A program made the translations under genes and the position numbers. A stretch of DNA of 60,000 bases from Symsagittifera roscoffensis (taxonomy: Eukaryota > Xenacoelomorpha > Acoela > Convolutidae), in assembly GCF_963678635.1 (NCBI RefSeq), contig NC_087062.1, positions 27,740,833 through 27,800,832 on the forward strand. The letters are read 5' to 3'. This document shows, piece after piece, positions 54,263 through 60,000 of this stretch. Numbering within the stretch: the stretch's first letter is position 1; every line of letters starts with the position of its first letter. The notes under the pieces are model-generated. The model had not been told where the DNA came from. It saw only the letters and a program-made list of their open reading frames with translations, and did no database searches.

Positions 54263-55177
54263 AATTTGTGCACATAATTCATCTGGCAAACTGCCTTGTC
54301 AATAGTGGGTATTTATGGAGTTGCTGGGCTGTGTGAAGCACCTGATGTGAGCTCATTAGCCAATGTATTTCCCTGTTTTATGACTATAATTTATTGCTGG
54401 ATTATGGAAGGAGCTGACGAGCGCAAAGCCCAATGTAGGTATTAAATGGGCTGGAAAAACTGCGACTGGAGAAAGCGAGCCTTGCTTGAATTTACTCGAT
54501 TTCAGAATTTAGTTCCTCATACTAGAATCAAGTTCGAATAATGATCATTATCCCATTTTAGGACGATCAGCAAGCGTTTTAACATTTTAACCTTTAAAAG
54601 ACTGATATAGATGGCAACAAAACTAAGAAAAATACGTGCCCGCAGTAGCTGCGAACACCATTGTATAAACCATGACATACTAAATAATTTCAACTCAGGG
54701 TTACTTTTTGCTTTCAAGCGACCAAATGAAAGAACAATTGCGATTCTTGTTGTTTTCTCTGCAACTGCTTAAGTTGAAAAATTGACACTTTTACAAGTGA
54801 TTGATGAAACTATATCTGGTGGGATCAAAATTTGTGAAGCAAAAATTATCAAAAATTGGAAGTGTTAATTGACTTGTCAATTGCAACTCATAAGTGTGAA
54901 GTTTTTTGTTGGAACATCATCGCAAACGGTAGCATTTTATATTATGGAATTGAAACGGTTTTTTGGGAAGCCCCTAAATTCGATTTGCTTCTCATATATA
55001 GCTCAGAAACAATAACTCAAGTAGCTCAAAAAGACTTTTCTAAGCACAGTCTCAAAAAAGGAGAAAAATTGCTTACGATCCTGAAGTTCTAATGTCTTAG
55101 CCAATTCTGCCAGTTTTTTTGAAAGTTTTAAATCAAAATAACTGTTAATGGTAAACCAATGTATAAGCATTACCAGG
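54263..55177. other. No firm gene
   Basis: An open + frame at 54856-55092 lacks ATG (reads FCWNIIANGSILYYG). A short ATG frame at about 54405 (MEGADERKAQC) precedes a GTAGGT donor-like site. Neither is supported further. Confidence 0.25.
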
Positions 55178-55181
55178 GCGC

Positions 55182-55936
55182 GGGCTGAGGTGCTCGACTC
55201 ATGATTCGACCAAAAAGGTCGAGCAATGTCCGTTTTCGACTTTTTCAGTCGAACGATGTCCGATTTCGACTTTATGAGTCGAACGATGTCCGATTTCGAC
55301 TTTTTGAGTCGAACGATGTCCATTTTCGAATTTGTTCGACTTTACCGGAAATTGCTCGACTTTGTTCGACATTGCTCGACTTTGTTCGAATTTGTTCGAC
55401 TTTACCGGAAATTGCTCGACTTTGTTCGACATTGCTCGACTTTGTTCGACTATACCGGTTATTGTTCGACTTTGTTCGACTTTATCGGAAATTTTTCCTT
55501 TTTACCGGGAATTACCCGAAGCGTCCTGAACTACAACGAAACTCGGACAACATTTGACCGTTTCTGTCAAATAATGTGTCAAAAACATCAGCCTCGGCAG
55601 CCGCAAAATATAATAGAAAATACCACAAACTGGAGCATCGTAGATTCCTATAGCCCGGGTTGAGTTGTTGGACTTACTTTTCAATCAACCAGACCAAAAT
55701 GGATATGTTTCGACCGCCACATTCAAAAAAGGCTGTGTTTTGACAGACTCGACCCAATTTGGCTACGTTTTGACCGACTTGTTCAAGCATTTTTTGGTCC
55801 CGTGTCAGATCGGGGACTTATATTGCGACCATTGCGACTCAAATGGGCACGACGAAAATCGGACTCCGTTAATTTGCGACGAAAATCGGACTCCGTTAGA
55901 CCGTGTCGGTCGAATCATGAGTCGAACAGCCCAGCC
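55182..55936. mobile_element. TIR element built from short TCGAC-rich tandem repeats
   Basis: A perfect 18-bp inverted repeat, TCGACTCATGATTCGACC (55194-55211) and its complement (55908-55925), lies inside GGGCTGAGG / GGGCTGGG outer ends. The interior begins with repeat arrays (55218-55500), then GTTTCGACCG/GTTTTGACCGAC phrases, and a direct duplication of GACGAAAATCGGACTCCGTT (55849 and 55880). A hAT-type element starts at the base after its right end. Confidence 0.6.
55218..55500. repeat. 30-bp, 60-bp and 10-bp nested tandem repeats
   Basis: Four 30-bp units starting GTCGAACGATGTCC at 55218, 55248, 55278, 55308, then 60-bp units built from six 10-mers (TTTGTTCGAC, TTTACCGGAA, ATTGCTCGAC). 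Because all periods are multiples of 10 or 30, several frames stay open on both strands (55199-55663); these are not taken as genes. Confidence 0.9.
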
Positions 55937-56230
55937 CAGGGGCGGATTTTCAGAAAAAACTTTGAAAATTTGGTCGATCTTTTTTTTAGGTCGACCAAAT
56001 TGATTTTCTGAGCTCTACCACACCTCTATAAAAACCAATTTTTTGAAAAACTAATTTTTGAAAAAGCAGGCCAAAAAAAAGCGTTTTTATGCACTTTTTG
56101 GAAAGTTTCGATCAAAAAAACGCGGTTTTTTGGCGCGCGCTCCTCCCTCAAAATTAGTTTATATTGGCGCCGAAAGGTCCTTAGAAAAATTTTAGGGTCA
56201 GTCAGCCAAAAATGGATATCTCAAAATAGT
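55937..56230 (+). mobile_element. hAT-type element, 3'-truncated
   Basis: CAGGGGCGGATTTTCAG at 55937, TTTAGGTCGACCAAATTGA, TTTTTTGGCGCGCGCTCC, TTTATATTGGCGCCGAA and GGATATCTCAAA as in the family; right end absent. Confidence 0.65.
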
Positions 56231-56289
56231 ACAAAATAGTCCCAAAAAACAACAAAAGGTCCCAAAGTCAAGGTAGATTTAAAAATCTT

Positions 56290-57005
56290 TTCAGCCGTGA
56301 TTCATTTTGAAGTGAAAAAATCGGGAAACATTTGAATTTAGTACCGCATCCGGTTGTTATTGTTTTTATTAGATTTTTAATTGGAGTCAAGCCACAAAGA
56401 TTCATTGAATTAAATACCCGTGAATAACTTATATGTCTGATGAAATCATAATAATTCAAGCTTGGTCAATATCACGCAGTTTTGTAATCTTAACTTTTTT
56501 CCAAATCAATAGCCTTTTAGATTGAAAATTAAATTGAACACATTCTGAAATGCAATCGGAAAAAAAGAAGTCATTTCCGCTTTTTCGCTAAAATTGGGAG
56601 AGGGTGGGCTGATTTGAGCCTTATGGGAATTGGTTCCCGCTATTTGATCATTTTGAGGTCTTTAAGAAGGCTGTCTTTGAAAGACTCTTCTTCTGGGACT
56701 CATAAGATTAAAAGTCCAATCGTTCCCCTAAGCCTCCTAGCGCTAACTAAATTCCAAAACTAAATTCCAAACTCCAGACCGCAAAGTTTACAACATTTTT
56801 CGCTCGAATGAATTAACTTTAGCATAATTTAATTTAATCAAATAACCTATTCTGACGGGACTTGATTAAATGATGACGCAAATGCAAAATGCGTCTCATC
56901 ACTAATGAAATTTATCCAATGCAATTATGAAAATAATCCTTGGGGTTTTATTGCGAATTGTTATGGAAAATACTCTAGATAAAAGTTCGATGTTATTTGC
57001 TACAA
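56290..57005. other. No gene seen
   Basis: AT-rich; CTAAATTCCAAA is doubled at 56746/56759. Confidence 0.3.
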
Positions 57006-57009
57006 ACGT

Positions 57010-57165
57010 TTATCAATCTGTAGCCCCATAACAATGCAAAATTTTTCGAATGATCTTATGAAACATTGTCGAAATTTTCTATTAAAAAATTTAAATTTTT
57101 CTGAAGAAAGAAACCATCCCGCGCACAAATGTTCCATCATTTTCTTCGGAAGTCGGAATAAAATT
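57010..57165 (-). mobile_element. HINE relic, 5' end
   Basis: TTTTTCTGAAGAAAGAAACCATCCC, GCGCACAAATGTTCC and GGAAGTCGGAA match the 5' end in reverse. Confidence 0.5.
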
Positions 57166-57383
57166 ATTAGAAAATTTTTATTAGCTATTCCATTATGATA
57201 ATTGAGTCACACAATTGTTTTCAAAAGACAAATTTTGGTACTTTTTTGCAGAAATTAGCTGAAAGACTAATTTTTAAAAGGGCCTTTTGCGCCAATAAAT
57301 ACTATTTTTGAGCGTAGAGTGCGAGACGAAAAAGATTTTTTATCAAAATTTTCCAAAAAGTGCATAAACATGCTTTTGCAATA

Positions 57384-58187
57384 CGAGGCCAAACTGAAAA
57401 TTTTGTGAATTGTAAGTGGATTGCGCAACAGGCCAAAATCATAATTGTCGCGAAATCCGCAACCTTGCTACCTGTCTTTGATCTTTTTTGCTGCTTTGGA
57501 TTCCACAAACAAATAAAATAGCTAAAATAGTGCACTGCTGTAATAGCTAAAGTGCAGTATTTGCGGAACCCGGAACAGTTTCGTTGAATCGACAGACAAT
57601 TAACAAAATATATGATTAGAAAAATTGAGCCGTTGCGGATTCCGCAACTTTACTTTGAATCCACAATTTGTATTCGGTACAAAAGTGGAACCCGCATTTT
57701 GTTTGTAGACTCCAGTAACATATACAGTTACGGCTGGAAATTGTTTTTTATTCTAACTAAATCTATTTGTGTGGGCAACCAGCAAGACTTTCCTACAAAT
57801 CAATCTCATTCTGTGACAACATTTTGAACAAATATGTGTTTAGTGAACTTAAGTTGTCGTGAAATTCGCAACTGTAAGTGGAATCCGCAAATTGTAAAGG
57901 GAATCCACAAAAATAAAAGCGGAATCCGCATAAATATTAAAAATTTACTTACAATTGCGGAATCCGCTTGCATTTGCAGATTCCGGAACTACATTTTCTT
58001 GTGCAAACCACAACAAAACAAGTGTGCTGACAAATTTTACGTTACAAGTATTTGTACACGGAATCCACGAGAAATTTCGCAAGTGGAATTCACATACATA
58101 TTGGAACATGTTTCAAGAATTTTCCCTGGAATCCAGGAACTTGTAGAAACCAAATTGCGCACATATTCAGTGCACAGTTTGGCCTCT
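57384..58187 (+). mobile_element. TA-type element, complete
   Basis: 804 bp from CGAGGCCAAACTG to (inverted) AGAGGCCAAACTGTGCACTG, with TA on both outer sides (57382-57383 and 58188-58189). Many internal GTAAGTGGATTCCGCAA-like repeats in both directions (57410-57700, 57860-58110). No transposase; ORFs inside are repeat-derived. TA duplication suggests a Tc1/mariner- or similarly targeting enzyme in trans. Confidence 0.7.
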
Positions 58188-58207
58188 TAATGTTGGCTAA
58201 TTTATTT

Positions 58208-58905
58208 TTAATTTAGCCTAAGGTGCCGAAAATCCGGTAAAAAAGGAGTGCACAAAAAGTCACTGATGTTTTTGAAAAAGTCATTGAGTCGCGATTCAAT
58301 GTTTTTTTTTGAAAACCTCAACAGGAAGCTGAAACAGGAGACTGGTCGGAAGTAACTCAGTTTTCCTGCATCCTCTGAGTTGCTCATTAAATATATCTTA
58401 GTCGTCATTAAAATTTGAATCCAGTAAAAGTCCAGATTCAACAATTTTAATTTATAATTAATCCTTTTTTAAGAACCCCCAATCTGGAATATTGTCATTA
58501 GACAGTTTATGTGTCTTAAGACGTCTCTGGTGTAAGAAAAAGATTATTTAAAACGGATGATGCATTACCACCGATATCAAATGTTCTACGATCCTTTAAT
58601 AGAATTATTGAGACGAATTGCCTGCGGCCGAATTTCCTGAACGCAGAAATTGTTTTGCCAAAAGTTTTTAAATAAGTTAATAAGAAGTGAAAGAATCATA
58701 TGATCGATATGCGTGCTCTCAAAATTTGAATCCATCGGAACACTTTTTTCATTTGATTTCTCATTGATGGCAAGTCCTTGAACTTTCTATATCGAGTCTG
58801 ATTGACACGAGCACATTTGATATCTACGACATATGGCAGTGTTATTTCTAAGTTTACTGCCAGTTGATTTTTCGATATAGCTGTATATTGCTGCTAGTTT
58901 TCCAA
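58208..58905 (-). pseudogene. LINE fragment: endonuclease end, linker and start of reverse transcriptase
   Basis: Minus-strand frame from about 58905 reads ISKNQLAVNLEITLP (position of the endonuclease SDH block, here KN for DH), a basic linker (SMRNQMKKVFRW), KTFGKTISAFRKF and SIILLKDRRTFDIGG, with a TGA near 58697 and TAA near 58520. A second frame (58405-58208) gives the reverse transcriptase start: SYFRPVSCFSFLLRFSKK then IESRLNDFF, the N-Y-R-P-I/V-S block typical of LINEs. It ends 20 bp from a TA-type element, which may have truncated it. Confidence 0.6.
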
Positions 58906-59925
58906 TTACTATGACAAAAAAAACTGTCTGGTCTTTTTTTGTTATCAATACTTAATCAATTGCACTAAAACTTCTGAGGATGGAAGACAAAATTCACTGA
59001 AACGGAAAAAAGAATATGGCATAAAAATGAACACGTGGCGGTGAAATGTCTGCAAAACGATTTTTTTTTCAAGGATAGCGCTGTATAATCTATAGGCTTA
59101 CTTTCACATAGAAAGTTTTAATAAAATTCATTTGTCAATTTGAAAAACAGCATTTTTAACAAATGTCTTTCAAACATAAGAATTGAAAATGATACGATGA
59201 TTTTAAACCATATGATGATTTTAAATCTCAATTTTCATAAAAATGTCGTTGAAAATATTGAAAACATTAATTTTTGGAAGGAAAAAAATTCTGGCGCCTT
59301 TTGTGTGAGAGTCTGAGACGCTAATTTGAGACTAGGAACTACTCATTGACAATTTTTTTTTAATTTTGAAAACTAAGCCTGTATATATTTTAAGCAATAA
59401 TATACCGGCTTAATTGAGAAAATGGGTCTTGAAAAATCGGTAATTCAGTTTAAAAAACTCAGGTCAATAATTCAGACCAATTATTCTCGAAATTGAAACA
59501 ATTTCAAAAAATATATATATTTGGTCGAATCACTTCTGAAACTATTTAATTGAGAGGGTAACAACTAATTGTTCGACTATCGAAGAAAGCATGAACATTT
59601 ATGAGTGAGACGGTTTTTTGGTTTTTTGTAGCATCGAAAAAAAATTGTGGTCTGGAGCGCAAATGTAAGAAAAAATGCAAATACTTGTGATATCATTCGT
59701 GAAATTGCAGGGATTTGCAAATAGCTAATTTTTCCAATATCGAATAACTGACATGCGATATAGTGCGATCTGAAGCACGGATAAGGTGAAGGTTGATTTG
59801 CCCCAAATTGAGCTGAAGCTAGTCAATTAATCATTTTATCAGGATAGGAGAGGCTAAAAACAACCCTTTCTAATTTTTATTTGCGTTTTGCGTATTGAGG
59901 GGTAAATGAAGAGAAACACTTCTTT
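58906..59925. other. No feature seen
   Basis: AT-rich; possibly very decayed upstream LINE sequence near 58906-59040, not demonstrable by eye. Confidence 0.25.
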
Positions 59926-59929
59926 TTTT

Positions 59930-60000
59930 ATTAGTATTTTACCAATTTTTCAAATACTTTCAATAGCTTCAAAATGCAGTCGGAAAAACGAGTGATTTAC
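59930..60000 (+). repeat. HINE relic, 3' end, cut by window edge
   Basis: TATTTTACCAATTTTTCAAAT, then AAAATGCAGTCGGAAAAACGAGTG resembles the AGTCGGAAC end. Confidence 0.35.

Noticed and set aside
55199-55663. Three overlapping ORFs of 77-145 codons
   Set aside because: Created by 10/30/60-bp repeats whose period keeps frames open.
57612-58190. ORFs of 60-118 codons
   Set aside because: Inside the TA-type element and made of its GGATTCCGCA repeats.
1-60000. CRISPR arrays, rRNA, bacterial operons
   Set aside because: No spaced identical repeats of the right kind, no rRNA motifs, and a clearly eukaryotic gene and repeat structure.

Overview
The window is AT-rich eukaryotic nuclear DNA from a repeat-laden genome. 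Coding evidence is sparse and is carried by short exons with GT-AG introns of about 40-100 nt, TATA boxes close to start codons and AATAAA signals just after stops. The only strongly recognisable protein is the Ty3/gypsy integrase at the left edge. Its GPY/F module and tail recall the Tor elements of the appendicularian Oikopleura. With the tiny introns and heavy load of non-autonomous transposons, an appendicularian tunicate is my best guess (moderate confidence, from recognition and not from a search). There are no rRNA or tRNA genes, no CRISPR array, and no long intact host gene.

Layout. 1-1776: decayed Ty3/gypsy pol (+). 1911-2605: an antisense three-exon reading frame with poly(A) signal. 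3451-3956: LTR-like block with polypurine tract, TATA box and AATAAA. 3978-10062: a duplicated unit of about 2.4 kb with a small spliced coding region; each copy ends against a TIR element ('P family') rich in ATAATCGATTATAATGG-like repeats and, in the first copy, a 300-bp G-run array. 10909-16065: Helentron-like elements, a decayed LINE (11212-12060, -) and a compact three-exon gene (12535-12916, -). 16-23 kb: small unassigned ORFs between hAT-type, TA-type and Tc1-type non-autonomous elements. 23160-24012: a TIR element full of CTTGCAAGAT palindromes. 24.8-28.1 kb: the most gene-like stretch (divergent pair at 24804-25540, a broken frame at 26907-27311, a two-exon membrane-protein-like gene at 27404-28131 whose intron hosts a TIR element). 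28-34 kb: Helentron-like copies, one inserted in another, and a perfect 155-bp tandem array. 34-41 kb: mostly featureless with a few ORFs. 41.2-42.9 kb: a P-family element split by two other repeats. 45-47.7 kb: old repeats. 48.2-49.5 kb: coding-like fragments. 50-51.3 kb: diverged tandem array of about 528-bp period. 55.2-56.2 kb: a TIR element made of 10/30/60-bp repeats with a hAT-type element at its end. 57.4-58.9 kb: a TA-type element and a second LINE fragment (reverse transcriptase start).

The most distinctive system is the ~528-bp family GTTCCGACT...CAGTCTT. It has an asymmetric inverted repeat (GTTCCGACT at the 5' end, AGTCGGAAC about 40 nt before the 3' end), a 3' hairpin (CAGGGC-TTC-GCCCTG), T-rich/TT targets with no clear duplication, exact head-to-tail tandems, and self-nesting. 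These are the hallmarks of non-autonomous Helentrons (HINEs), and at least 15 copies or relics occur here. Small-gene calls rest on splice and promoter logic only and would need transcript data.
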